Assembly (NCBI RefSeq): GCF_020172085.1
Contig: NZ_JAIVAT010000008.1
Location: 124,001-188,000, forward strand
Length of the DNA stretch: 64,000 nt
Direction of reading: 5' to 3'
Source: Rossellomorea aquimaris
GTDB lineage: Bacteria; Bacillota; Bacilli; Bacillales; Bacillaceae_B
Shown here: one piece after another, positions 1 through 8,332 of the stretch
How positions within the stretch are numbered: position 1 is the first letter of the stretch
Layout of the letters: each line of letters begins with the position of its first letter
Notes under the pieces: generated by a model
What the model saw: the letters and a program-made list of their open reading frames with translations, nothing else
Told to the model about the DNA's origin: nothing
Database searches by the model: none
Position numbers and translations under genes: made by a program

Positions 1-3
1 TAA

Positions 4-861
4 TTATTTCTCAGTCAATTCAATAGTTTTCTGAAAATCTCTTACTTGATAATTCTCTTTATATAAACTCATGCTTTTTTCATAAACTAAATTCCCGAAT
101 ACTTTATTAATAATTCCAAATTTGAAGCCTATTAACTTCAATAATGGATTGAATATCTTTGTAAATTTAATATTCTTAGCGTGAATTTCAGCTATATTCT
201 TTACCATTTCACTGGTGTTAACATATTCTTTATTTTGTGGAAAAAATAATCCACTATCTTTATGGTCAATTATAAGCCTAATAAATTCACAAAGATTATC
301 AATATGAAGCATACTACGCTTATTATCTACATTAGGAAATATAGGGAGAACTTGCGCAGCTTTAGCAAGCTTAGGGTAATTGCCTTTTGAATTTTTCCCA
401 TAAATCATTGGTGGCCTGATAATAGCGACTTTGAAGTTTTCACCATCTAAAGATTTTATACCTTCTTCTGCTTGAAGTTTACTATTTCCATAAAAATTAC
501 TAGGAGTAGGTTTGGTATTTTTATCAATCACTCTTTCTTCACTACTACTATCACCGTATACAATAATACTACTCATAAAAATAAATTGCTCCACACCTTC
601 ACTCTTTGCCTTTTTAGCAGTTTCTATTGTTAAATCCCGATTTACTTTATAATACATATCCTCCATTTTTTGATCTGATGAGACATGAGCAATACCAGCT
701 ACATGAAAAACAACATCATAAATAGAGAAGTCCTCTTCTTTCCATGATTTATTTCTAAGACTGATAAAATCTACTGAATACCGATCAGTATAATTTAAGA
801 ACCAACTCTCAAGACTCTTACCCACATAACTATTCTTTCCTGTTATTAGTATTTTTTTCAT
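4..861 (-). CDS. NAD-dependent epimerase/dehydratase (SDR) of polysaccharide cluster
   Basis: A 285-residue short-chain dehydrogenase/reductase of the extended (nucleotide-sugar epimerase) type. The N-terminus MKKILITGKNSYVGKS is a Rossmann glycine motif (GxxxxVG). An SS..VYG segment and an FYGNSK segment supply the catalytic Ser and YxxxK pair, and RPPMIYG is typical of UDP-sugar epimerases. It probably modifies a UDP-activated or lipid-linked sugar in the cytoplasm. The start overlaps the end of the sugar transferase by 4 bp (ATGA), so the two are translationally coupled. This gene and the transferase look more AT-rich than the genes upstream, which fits the usual variability of capsule clusters. 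Exact substrate unknown. Confidence 0.85.
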   Translation of the reverse strand: MKKILITGKNSYVGKSLESWFLNYTDRYSVDFISLRNKSWKEEDFSIYDVVFHVAGIAHVSSDQKMEDMYYKVNRDLTIETAKKAKSEGVEQFIFMSSIIVYGDSSSEERVIDKNTKPTPSNFYGNSKLQAEEGIKSLDGENFKVAIIRPPMIYGKNSKGNYPKLAKAAQVLPIFPNVDNKRSMLHIDNLCEFIRLIIDHKDSGLFFPQNKEYVNTSEMVKNIAEIHAKNIKFTKIFNPLLKLIGFKFGIINKVFGNLVYEKSMSLYKENYQVRDFQKTIELTEK

Positions 862-1487
862 TTAGAGATACTCTCCTTGCTACTGGTTACACCCTTTTTT
901 AAACCCGTTCCCCCTTCTACTATCCCCTCACTCTTTACAACACTAATTATTGTTCCAAAGAAACATTTAATATCCATTCTAATACCGAGTTTATCAACAT
1001 ACTCACCATCTAATTTGGCCTTAACTTCAATTGGGAGCTCATCACGACCATTTATTTGCGCCCAACCAGTTAAACCAGGTGGGACATCATTAGCACCATA
1101 CTTATCTCGTTCAGTAATAAGATTATATTGGTTCCATAATGCCGGCCTTGGCCCAATGATACTCATTTCCCCTACAAAAATATTCCAGATCTGAGGTAGC
1201 TCATCAAGTGAAGTTTTCCTCAAAAACTTACCCATGTTAGTAATATATTGTTCCGGATTATCTAGCAGATGTGTAGGAGTATCCCTTGGTGTATCTATCC
1301 TCATAGTTCGAAACTTTAAGATATTGAAATGTAATTTGTTAACACCAATACGTTTTTGCTTGAACAGAACCGGACCTTTTGAATCGAGCTTAATAGCAAT
1401 AATTAGAATAAAAAAAACCGGCGATAATACTAAAAGTCCAATTAAAGAAAGAATGATATCTATTATTCTTTTTATTTTCATGTACAT
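858..1487 (-). CDS. Initiating sugar-phosphate transferase (bacterial sugar transferase family)
   Basis: A 209-residue polyprenyl-phosphate glycosyl-1-phosphate transferase (small PglC/WcaJ-core type). One hydrophobic N-terminal segment (about residues 8-30, IIDIILSLIGLLVLSPVFF) is followed by the catalytic core: KRIG, FKFRTMR, FLRKTSLDELPQ and GPRPAL, all characteristic of the family. It transfers a sugar phosphate from UDP-sugar to undecaprenyl phosphate, the first membrane step of exopolysaccharide repeat-unit assembly. The start is the ATG at 1487, preceded by AAGGAG about 10 nt upstream. The family is clear; the sugar specificity is not. Confidence 0.92.
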   Translation of the reverse strand: MYMKIKRIIDIILSLIGLLVLSPVFFILIIAIKLDSKGPVLFKQKRIGVNKLHFNILKFRTMRIDTPRDTPTHLLDNPEQYITNMGKFLRKTSLDELPQIWNIFVGEMSIIGPRPALWNQYNLITERDKYGANDVPPGLTGWAQINGRDELPIEVKAKLDGEYVDKLGIRMDIKCFFGTIISVVKSEGIVEGGTGLKKGVTSSKESISK

Positions 1488-1669
1488 GTCTGTAACACTC
1501 CTTGAAAAGTTATTTAGTAAGTTAGAATTTATTTGGAATAGCTATGTCGTTCCAACCAACTTCTAAATCACTAATACTCTCTCTTGCTATTAAATTAATC
1601 AATCTATAATTCATACTAAAACCAAATTCAAATTAACACTTTATCAAGAAAGGGGTTGAGGTAACCCCC
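1488..1669. other. AT-rich gap between galU and the sugar transferase
   Basis: About 180 bases without a supported gene. The galU terminator lies at the right end. The remainder is AT-rich and may hold a promoter for the two left-most genes, but no convincing -35/-10 pair was identified. Confidence 0.4.
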
Positions 1670-1676
1670 TCAACCC
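1652..1676 (-). terminator. Terminator overlapping the galU stop codon
   Basis: Inverted repeat GGGTTGAGG / CCTCAACCC with a short loop, followed on the minus strand by CTTTCTT. It overlaps the galU stop, so transcription of the two genes beyond it may depend on read-through, possibly the antitermination proposed for the upstream EAR element. Confidence 0.6.
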
Positions 1677-2557
1677 TCTACCCCAACTACCAAACTTTCC
1701 AAATACTCCATAACCTGTCCTTTTAAATCCTCACGCTCAAGAGCAAAGTCCAAAGTAGCCTTTATAAACCCAAACTTATCCCCAACATCATGACGCACAC
1801 CATCAAACTCAAACCCAACAACCATCTGCATTTCATTCAATTCTTTTATAGCATCAGTAAGCTGAATCTCCCCACCAGCTCCTGGGGTAAGGTTCTCAAG
1901 GATATTAAAAATCTCCGGACGTAACACATAGCGTCCCATAATCGCATAATTAGAAGGGGCTTCTTCAACCCTAGGCTTCTCAACCAAATCATTGATATGA
2001 TAAACCCCATCCTCAATCCCATTCTGGTTAATGGAGATTACACCATACTTAGAAACATCTACCTGTGGCACTTCCTGAACACCTATCACAGAAGAGTTAT
2101 AACGTTCATATATATCTATTAATTGCTTTAGACAAGGTTTATTTTGAGAATGTACAATATCATCCCCAAGGAGAACCGCAAACGGCTCTCCCCCTATAAA
2201 GCGGCTCGCACATGAAATCGCATGACCTAACCCAAGAGGTTCTTTTTGGCGTATATAATGGATATTAGCCAGCTTCGAAATCCCTTGGACTTCTTCTAAC
2301 TGCTCATACTTACCCTTCTTCGCAAGCGTTTCCTCAAGCTCATAAGACTTATCAAAATGGTCCTCAATTGCTCTCTTCCCACGTCCAGTCACAATGATAA
2401 TATCCTCAATACCCGAAGCAACGGCTTCCTCAATAATATATTGAATAGTAGGCTTGTCTACGATTGGTAGCATTTCTTTCGGCTGAGCTTTGGTCGCTGG
2501 TAAAAATCGTGTCCCCAGTCCTGCCGCAGGAATAATGGCTTTTCTTACTTTTTGCAT
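1670..2557 (-). CDS. galU: UTP-glucose-1-phosphate uridylyltransferase
   Basis: A 295-residue enzyme that makes UDP-glucose from UTP and glucose-1-phosphate, feeding exopolysaccharide, teichoic acid and glycolipid synthesis. The nucleotide-binding start [20 protein letters not shown] is the family signature; EKPRVEEAP and the [10 protein letters not shown] segment also match GalU/GtaB. It begins 12 bp downstream of the dehydratase gene, in the same operon. The ATG start is at 2557. Length is normal for GalU. It may be an operon-dedicated copy; whether another gtaB exists elsewhere cannot be seen. Confidence 0.95.
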   Translation of the reverse strand: MQKVRKAIIPAAGLGTRFLPATKAQPKEMLPIVDKPTIQYIIEEAVASGIEDIIIVTGRGKRAIEDHFDKSYELEETLAKKGKYEQLEEVQGISKLANIHYIRQKEPLGLGHAISCASRFIGGEPFAVLLGDDIVHSQNKPCLKQLIDIYERYNSSVIGVQEVPQVDVSKYGVISINQNGIEDGVYHINDLVEKPRVEEAPSNYAIMGRYVLRPEIFNILENLTPGAGGEIQLTDAIKELNEMQMVVGFEFDGVRHDVGDKFGFIKATLDFALEREDLKGQVMEYLESLVVGVEG

Positions 2558-2569
2558 GTCACCGACTCC

Positions 2570-4390
2570 TTAGTTTGCATTTTTCACTAACAACTGATCA
2601 TTTTTATTTGCTAAATCTAATACATAGTTTGCTAAATATGGGGGATCAAAGTCAGTATGGTTCTCAATCAAGTTCAAAACTCTCTTATATTCAAAATCAA
2701 CGGTTTTACCAATAAAGATTTTCGGAAACACTGCCTTACCATGAACTTCATTCTCTCCGAGTAATTCCTCATACATCTTTTCACCAGGTCGGATTCCTGC
2801 ATATTTAATACCTATTTCTTCTATTGTATAACCTGATAATTTGATTAGATTTTTGGCTAGGTCTACAATTTTTACTGGCTCTCCCATATCAAGAACAAAG
2901 ATTTCCCCACCACGAGCTAGAGCTCCAGCCTGCATAACTAAACGGGATGCTTCTGGAATCGTCATAAAGTATCTAGTCATATCAGGATGAGTAACCGTGA
3001 CAGGCCCACCAGCTTGAATCTGTTTTTTAAATAATGGGATAACACTACCACGACTGCCCAACACGTTACCGAAACGTACTGCAACAAAATTCGTATGACT
3101 TTCTTTATTTAAATTCTGAATAACCATTTCTGCAATTCTCTTAGTAGATCCCATAACGTTCGTAGGATTTACTGCCTTATCTGAAGATACTAATACAAAA
3201 GTATTCACACCAAAGGTATCCGCAGCTTCAGCAACATTCTTTGTCCCAAGAACATTGTTCTTAACAGCTTCTTTAGGATTGTATTCCATTAAAGGAACAT
3301 GCTTATGGGCAGCCGCATGATACACAACATCAGGAGTATGCTCTTCAAATACTTCAAAGATCCGGCTGCGGTCCTGAATATCAGCAATAATAGGAATGAC
3401 CTTCAATTCTGTGCCGTATTTATTTCTCAGCTCCATATCAATTGTGTAGATGGAGTTTTCCCCATGTCCTACTAATACAAGCTTTTCCGGCTTGAACTTA
3501 CTCACCTGACGGCATAATTCAGACCCGATGGAACCACCGGCACCTGTAACTAGTACCGTTTTCCCAGATATTTTCTTTGAAATGGTATCTGTATCAAGTT
3601 CTACAGGTTCACGACCTAGTAGATCCTCGACCTGTACTTCACGAAATTGATTGACCGCCACTTTACCAGACACGATATCTTCAATCATCGGCATGATTTG
3701 AGTCTTGGCAGTTGTCTTACTGCACTGCTGATAGACTTCCTGAATTTCGCCTTTTCGAAGGGAAGGAATGGCAATAATGATATTATCAACCTTGTATTTT
3801 TCAACAATAGCAGGAATTTCCTTTGTGCCTCCAAGCACCGTTACGCCATAGATTTGCAGTTTGAATTTCTTTGAATCATCATCAATGAATCCAACAGGAA
3901 GCAAGTCAGTATCCTGACTTTTGATCAACTGACGGACAAGCATGGACCCCGCTGACCCAGCTCCAATAATTAACGCTCTCTTCTTTTCCTGTTTAGGCTT
4001 TATGTAATAATGTCTGTACATTCTCCATGAGAACCGTGATCCGCCTATTAAGATAATGTGGAGCATCCACGTCACGGCAAGCACCCGTACATAGATATCA
4101 CCATTCACAACAAATTGAAAAGTCCCCGTTGTTACAATGGAAAATGTGATCGCCCTGATGATGGCAAGCATTTCACCTACGCTGGCATACTCCCACGCTT
4201 TCTGATAAAGGCGATAGATAAAGGCAAAGAGGTGATGACTTACCAGTAATGCACATGAGCTTAAGATGAGTGTAGGCAACGTGTACAGGCTGAAGGATGG
4301 GTGAAGGAGATAATAACCGAAATAAATGGCTGTTAATACGATAATTGAATCCAGCAGCATCAACAGTGATACCCGTTTTGTATAACTCAC
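2570..4390 (-). CDS. epsC: Membrane-bound UDP-sugar 4,6-dehydratase (EpsC/CapD family)
   Basis: A 606-residue protein with about four N-terminal membrane segments (residues 8-115), a central nucleotide-binding domain (GAGSAGS near 143) and a C-terminal SDR domain (VTGAGGSIGSEL near 280; SSDKAVNPTNVMGSTKR near 398). The catalytic Tyr of classical SDRs is replaced by Met (MGSTK), as is usual in the large PglF/WbpM/EpsC dehydratases. It probably converts UDP-GlcNAc to a 4-keto-6-deoxy sugar, the entry to di-N-acetyl sugars. The start is GTG at 4390 with AGAAGGG upstream. A hairpin and the EAR-like RNA precede it. Homologous to B. subtilis EpsC. Confidence 0.93.
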   Translation of the reverse strand: MSYTKRVSLLMLLDSIIVLTAIYFGYYLLHPSFSLYTLPTLILSSCALLVSHHLFAFIYRLYQKAWEYASVGEMLAIIRAITFSIVTTGTFQFVVNGDIYVRVLAVTWMLHIILIGGSRFSWRMYRHYYIKPKQEKKRALIIGAGSAGSMLVRQLIKSQDTDLLPVGFIDDDSKKFKLQIYGVTVLGGTKEIPAIVEKYKVDNIIIAIPSLRKGEIQEVYQQCSKTTAKTQIMPMIEDIVSGKVAVNQFREVQVEDLLGREPVELDTDTISKKISGKTVLVTGAGGSIGSELCRQVSKFKPEKLVLVGHGENSIYTIDMELRNKYGTELKVIPIIADIQDRSRIFEVFEEHTPDVVYHAAAHKHVPLMEYNPKEAVKNNVLGTKNVAEAADTFGVNTFVLVSSDKAVNPTNVMGSTKRIAEMVIQNLNKESHTNFVAVRFGNVLGSRGSVIPLFKKQIQAGGPVTVTHPDMTRYFMTIPEASRLVMQAGALARGGEIFVLDMGEPVKIVDLAKNLIKLSGYTIEEIGIKYAGIRPGEKMYEELLGENEVHGKAVFPKIFIGKTVDFEYKRVLNLIENHTDFDPPYLANYVLDLANKNDQLLVKNAN

Positions 4391-4431
4391 ATGAATCCCT
4401 TCTTTTCTACGTTATTTTGACAAATTAAATA

Positions 4432-4469
4432 CCTAAGGAAAACATACTGTCGTATATCCTTTCCTTAGG
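4432..4469 (-). terminator. Hairpin upstream of epsC, possible conditional terminator
   Basis: A perfect 10-bp inverted repeat, CCTAAGGAAA / TTTCCTTAGG, with an 18-nt loop and a moderately T-rich 3' side on the minus strand. It lies between a short ORF and epsC, downstream of the EAR-like RNA, so it could be a terminator overridden by antitermination. Confidence 0.5.
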
Positions 4470-4478
4470 CATCTAGAT

Positions 4479-4649
4479 TCACTTTTGATCATTTAATCTT
4501 TTTTCAATCGCTTGTTTCACTATGAACATTTCCTCTAAACGGTCGATTGGTACATCTTGATAGATATTACCCAATCGCTTTTTATTATCATTTGGAAATT
4601 CTTCATTTTTACACCTTGATTTAACAGTTAAGATTATTTTTTCTATCAT
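4479..4649 (-). CDS. Possible 56-residue small ORF upstream of epsC
   Basis: An open frame of 56 codons, charged and Lys/Glu-rich, with a C-terminal half predicted helical (DRLEEMFIVKQAIEKRLND). No recognisable Shine-Dalgarno sequence precedes its ATG. It lies between the EAR-like RNA and a hairpin in the operon, in the operon's orientation. It may be a real small protein, a gene remnant or chance. I do not recognise a family. Confidence 0.25.
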   Translation of the reverse strand: MIEKIILTVKSRCKNEEFPNDNKKRLGNIYQDVPIDRLEEMFIVKQAIEKRLNDQK

Positions 4650-4710
4650 AAGAATAAATTACATAATTCGTTTACATTGATTATCTTTACCTCAACTAAT
4701 AAAATAGTAT

Positions 4711-4815
4711 ATGTGGGCATCTAACCCTTCCTCACAACCCACCAGCGACGACGAGCGTCTAAGGTCAAGAGTTCCCTCTTCACCCACGGTGTGTTCGAGT
4801 GCCTCCGTTGATAAT
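4711..4815 (-). ncRNA. Probable EAR (eps-associated RNA) antitermination element
   Basis: A GC-rich, highly structured segment in an otherwise AT-rich 530-bp gap. On the minus strand it contains the hairpin AAGAG-GGAA-CTCTT, a CACC/GGGTG pairing, a GACG/CGTC pairing and a closing GTGGG/CCCAC pairing. It lies directly upstream of the epsC homologue, after the kinase and phosphatase genes, which is where the EAR element of B. subtilis eps sits (between epsB and epsC). EAR is known to promote processive antitermination in Bacillales exopolysaccharide operons. The identification rests on position and fold, not on a covariance search. Confidence 0.55.
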
Positions 4816-4918
4816 GGTAAGGAGACATCCCCCAAAATTCTACTGTTGTTGTGCAACTCTTTGTTTCATATTCACCAACGACAATAGCATGTTAGGATAC
4901 TACCTGTATCTCAATGTG

Positions 4919-5686
4919 TTAGAAGATTCCGAGGAACTTCTTCTTCTTGATCAATTCAGGTATCTCTTTATAAATCGCCTTTCCATCCACCAGCAATTCT
5001 GCATTCTCTATAAAGTAATAGACCATGTCGGTTCCATACTTCTTCTCTATATAGTCCATTGCTTCTTCCATTTTGAAGGTTCGGTTATGTATGTTATGAG
5101 CGTCCGATGCGATGAAGTGTGTCAGGTTGGTTTGGATCATTTGCTGTGAAAATTTCTGGATGTTCTTCCCGAAGTAGCCGACAAGGCTGGATGCAGTTAA
5201 CTGTGTAACGGCTCCCCCTTGTACAAGCTTGTACAGCTTATCAGGCCGCTCAATCAGTTCAGCATTTCGCTCCGGGTGGACGATGACTGGAGTAAGTCCT
5301 TTCACCTGGATGTCATATAGTAGCCGTTCGGCGTATCGTGGAACGGAACTCGATGGAAATTCAATAAATAGATATTGGGATACTTGGTTTAACGGCAAGA
5401 TGTCGCCCTTTTCGTAATCTTCTAAAATTTCACCATAAATGCGGCATTCCTGACCTGGAAGTACTTCAAGACTAATTTGCTCATCTTTGAAACGGCTGTT
5501 CACTTCTTCTATTAATGGAAGGATGTCTGACTTTACATTGTCGTATTTGCCATTCCGATGATGAGGAGTTGCAATGATTGTATGAATTCCTTCAGAGACC
5601 GCTTGCTTCGCCATGTCGATACTGTCATAAATCGTCTTGGCGCCGTCATCGATCCCCGGCAGGATATGGCTGTGAATGTCAATCAT
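4919..5686 (-). CDS. ywqE: Tyrosine-protein phosphatase, PHP family (YwqE/CpsB)
   Basis: A 255-residue metal-dependent PHP-domain phosphatase that dephosphorylates the cognate tyrosine kinase. The metal-binding motifs are visible: DIHSHILPGIDDG at the N-terminus, ATPHHR near 37, GQECR, HPERN in the middle and ASDAHN near the C-terminus. The start is ATG 5686, preceded by AAGGAGGAG at good spacing; an upstream frame to 5740 has no such site. It follows the kinase gene, the usual chain-length regulator-kinase-phosphatase order. It should reset the phosphorylation cycle that controls polymer length and export. Confidence 0.93.
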   Translation of the reverse strand: MIDIHSHILPGIDDGAKTIYDSIDMAKQAVSEGIHTIIATPHHRNGKYDNVKSDILPLIEEVNSRFKDEQISLEVLPGQECRIYGEILEDYEKGDILPLNQVSQYLFIEFPSSSVPRYAERLLYDIQVKGLTPVIVHPERNAELIERPDKLYKLVQGGAVTQLTASSLVGYFGKNIQKFSQQMIQTNLTHFIASDAHNIHNRTFKMEEAMDYIEKKYGTDMVYYFIENAELLVDGKAIYKEIPELIKKKKFLGIF

Positions 5687-5790
5687 TACAAACTCCTCCT
5701 TCATATAGTTCTTTCGACTTATTTTTACAACGTATTCCATTTTACACCACTAGGTATATTTGTAAAGAGGTGAAATTTGTCGAATTCTTT

Positions 5791-6486
5791 TTATTTTCCG
5801 TAGTAATAGTAGTAATCGGTTTCCGTTGATTTCTTATTATTAAGAACGGTTCCAAGCAGCTTTCCATTGGTTGCCTCTAACAGTGACTTCGCTTTCTTCG
5901 CCGGTTCCATTTCCGTCTTCCCGCTGGAAACGACCAGAATGCTTCCCTGGCACTGGTTGGCCATGATTTGTGCATCTGTCACGACAAGGACAGGTGGTGT
6001 ATCGAATAGGATCAAGTCGTATTCCTCATACGCATCCACAAAGAATTGCTCCATCGCTCTCGAGCTTAATAATTCTGCAGGGTTCGGTGGAATCGGTCCG
6101 CTTGATAAGATATGCAACTTGTCTACACCGCTGTCTTTGACGGCTTCCTTTAACTCGATTTGGCGTGTCAATACATTCGTTAATCCCGTTGTATTCGGAA
6201 AGTTAAAGGTATAATGGACGGTTGGCTTTCTCATATCAGCGTCAACCAGTAGCACCGTTTTCCCCTGTTGGGCGAATACAATGGCCAGATTGGCGGCCGT
6301 TGTGGATTTCCCTTCCCCTGGTCCTCCGGATGTGACCATGATGGAACGGTATTCCTGGTCTACAGATGAGAATTGAATATTTGTCCGAATGGTACGATAT
6401 TGCTCGGAAACCGGCGATTTTGGATTCGCTTTCGCAATCAGTTTTCTTGAATTTGAGTTCATTGGTTTACTTTTTCTCTTAAACAC
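5791..6486 (-). CDS. ywqD: Capsular tyrosine kinase (YwqD/EpsB/CpsD family)
   Basis: A BY-kinase of about 231 residues. It has Walker A GGPGEGKST, Walker A' VLLVDADMRKPT, Walker B LILFDTPP, the NPAELLSS segment and a C-terminal tyrosine cluster (DYYYYYGK) that is the autophosphorylation site. It works with the separate membrane activator encoded just upstream, as in Firmicutes two-gene systems. The likeliest start is GTG 6486, spaced 8 nt from AGAGGTGA; a longer frame to 6498 lacks a site. It overlaps the upstream gene by 8 bp. It is known to phosphorylate UDP-sugar enzymes in related species. Confidence 0.93.
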   Translation of the reverse strand: MFKRKSKPMNSNSRKLIAKANPKSPVSEQYRTIRTNIQFSSVDQEYRSIMVTSGGPGEGKSTTAANLAIVFAQQGKTVLLVDADMRKPTVHYTFNFPNTTGLTNVLTRQIELKEAVKDSGVDKLHILSSGPIPPNPAELLSSRAMEQFFVDAYEEYDLILFDTPPVLVVTDAQIMANQCQGSILVVSSGKTEMEPAKKAKSLLEATNGKLLGTVLNNKKSTETDYYYYYGK

Positions 6487-7228
6487 CGACACTTTCACCT
6501 CTGCGTCTTGACGTTCTTTCCTGGCGGTGGGCTACCCTCTGAAATTCACTTTCTGAAATCGTCGGGATCACTCCTAATAATGGAAGCTCCAGGTTTTTCT
6601 CAATATCCTGCTCTGTTTTAATCGTGTTATCCAAGAATTCTAATAAGAAGGCAAGGCCAACACCGGCCATTAAGCCTACTACCATTGCAATGGCAATGTT
6701 CAATAATGGCTGTGGCTTGATCGGTGAAGGATTTTTACCTAATTCAGCCTTTGCAAGAATACTTACGTTATCCACATTCATAATATCGACAATTTCCTTT
6801 TGGAACACTTGTGCAATCTTGTTCGCAATGGCTGCTGCCTGCTTCGGATCTTTATCCTGCACGGAAATGTTCACGACCTGGGAGTCCTTTTCGCTTTGGA
6901 CCGTGACTTTTTCATTTAACGCACCTGTTGTCATATCCAGATTTAATTCATCAATGACAATATCAAGAATTGCCGGGCTTTTCATGATGACATTATATGT
7001 ATTGATCAACTGCAGGTTGGTTTGCACTTCCCCTACATTGAATGAATTCTGCTGGTCTTGATTGGATTTATTCACAAGCAATTGAGTGGACGATTGATAG
7101 ATTGGTGTGAGGACGAAATAACTGATGGCCGCACTGACCAATACTGCCACAAGGGTCAGTATGATGATGAGGCTCATGCGTTTCTTCAACGTCTGAATGA
7201 GCTCCTTTAAACTGATGGTTTCTTCCAT
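6479..7228 (-). CDS. Chain-length determinant / kinase activator membrane protein (YveK/YwqC family)
   Basis: A 249-residue Wzz-family protein. A cytoplasmic start (MEETISLKELIQTLKKR) leads into a first membrane helix (about 18-40). An extracellular domain containing YQSSTQLLVN follows, then a Pro-rich KNPSPIKPQPLLN segment and a second membrane helix (about 176-197). The basic C-terminal tail, ending in RRRGESVGV, faces the kinase. It is the polymerisation/export co-factor and activates the adjacent kinase. The start is ATG 7228 with AGGAGG 6 nt upstream. It is the first gene of the operon. Confidence 0.9.
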   Translation of the reverse strand: MEETISLKELIQTLKKRMSLIIILTLVAVLVSAAISYFVLTPIYQSSTQLLVNKSNQDQQNSFNVGEVQTNLQLINTYNVIMKSPAILDIVIDELNLDMTTGALNEKVTVQSEKDSQVVNISVQDKDPKQAAAIANKIAQVFQKEIVDIMNVDNVSILAKAELGKNPSPIKPQPLLNIAIAMVVGLMAGVGLAFLLEFLDNTIKTEQDIEKNLELPLLGVIPTISESEFQRVAHRQERTSRRRGESVGV

Positions 7229-7269
7229 GATAGCCTCCTAAAATTCTCAAAAAATAAAAATCTTGTCAT

Positions 7270-7287
7270 ATTATATCATAAGTTCTT
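7270..7287 (-). promoter_or_regulatory. Promoter region of the polysaccharide operon with a SinR-like half site
   Basis: On the minus strand TATAAT (7270-7275) lies about 40 nt upstream of the first operon gene, with a poor -35. GTTCTTG (7282-7288 on the plus strand) matches 6 of 7 positions of the SinR consensus GTTCTYT and falls within the spacer, where repressor binding would block RNA polymerase. The promoter is inferred; the operator is a weak single-site match. Confidence 0.4.
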
Positions 7288-7432
7288 GTTATTTTTAGGG
7301 AATCTTGTCATAATTTTAATAGAATTGAAATCTTTTGTTACATTACTATTAAACAACAGATTGTTTATTATTGGAAGGGGTCAATCACATTTGGATTGAT
7401 TTTCCAAGATTAATAATAATAGGAGGTAAGAA

Positions 7433-8233
7433 ATGAAGAAAGCACTTATAATACTATTGTTGATCTTGTGCGGTGGAGTCATTGTCTATGGAAATTCCCA
7501 CTGGAATTCGATGACTGCCGGATCTATTTCTACTGAAAATTCTTCCAAGCAAGCGAAGGAAGATTCCCCTGCTAAAGAAGAGAAAACATCAACTATCGAC
7601 TCTGACGAGCAGAAATACCTGTCTTTCACAGGGAATTGGCCGGAGGAAGCTCAGTCTCTTTATGAAGAGAAGTTAAAAGCCGGAGAGGCTTTCCATATTC
7701 TCTTAATGGGGTCAACTGAAATGGATTCTATTGACGAAGGGTGGAACGATATCGTTCAAGACTCTCTTCAAGAGATTTACGGGGATACGATTTCTGTTGA
7801 GAGTATGAGCTTTGAGACCAGCACCTTGGAATTCATTCAGGAAGAGAAATACGAAGAAGTAGGGGATTTAAAGCCTAACCTAATCATATTTGAACCTTTT
7901 GTATTTAAGGATAATGGAAACGTTCTAATTGAAGACACCCTTCAAAGTATTGGAACCATCATGGACGAGGTGAAGAAATTATCTCCCGGTGTTTCCTTTG
8001 TCCTTACGCCTCCTCAGCCGATTTATCAGCCAGCCAATTATGCATCGCAGGTAGAGGCCATCCAGGAATATGCTCAAGACAGTGATATTCCATATATCGA
8101 TCATTGGTCTAACTGGCCCGATGTAGAAGACGAAGAAATCAAAACATATTTAGACAGTGTAAGCAGTCCTAATGAAAAAGGACACAAAGCATGGGCCAAA
8201 GGCATTACGGAATTCTTAGTCAAAAAGCAATAA
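7433..8233 (+). CDS. Secreted/anchored SGNH/GDSL-type hydrolase
   Basis: A 266-residue protein with an N-terminal hydrophobic anchor or signal (residues 3-20), a low-complexity Ser/Lys/Glu linker and an SGNH-hydrolase-like domain from about residue 78. ILLMGSTEMD occupies the GDSL nucleophile position, LIIFEPFVF is block-III-like, and SPNEKGHKAW near the C-terminus is the block V His. It probably deacylates a carbohydrate or lipid at the cell surface. It is divergent from the polysaccharide operon, suggesting a role in modifying that polymer. The ATG has AGGAGG upstream. TTGAAA/TATTAA (7325/7347, 16-bp spacing) is a possible promoter. Confidence 0.75.
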   Translation: MKKALIILLLILCGGVIVYGNSHWNSMTAGSISTENSSKQAKEDSPAKEEKTSTIDSDEQKYLSFTGNWPEEAQSLYEEKLKAGEAFHILLMGSTEMDSIDEGWNDIVQDSLQEIYGDTISVESMSFETSTLEFIQEEKYEEVGDLKPNLIIFEPFVFKDNGNVLIEDTLQSIGTIMDEVKKLSPGVSFVLTPPQPIYQPANYASQVEAIQEYAQDSDIPYIDHWSNWPDVEDEEIKTYLDSVSSPNEKGHKAWAKGITEFLVKKQ

Positions 8234-8332
8234 TTTTTTACTATTTAAGGAATTATTTAGTCTTTTTCTCCAATAATTGTGATAAAATGACGGTATTATC
8301 TATCAAACTATGACAATAAAGGAGAAGTGTAC

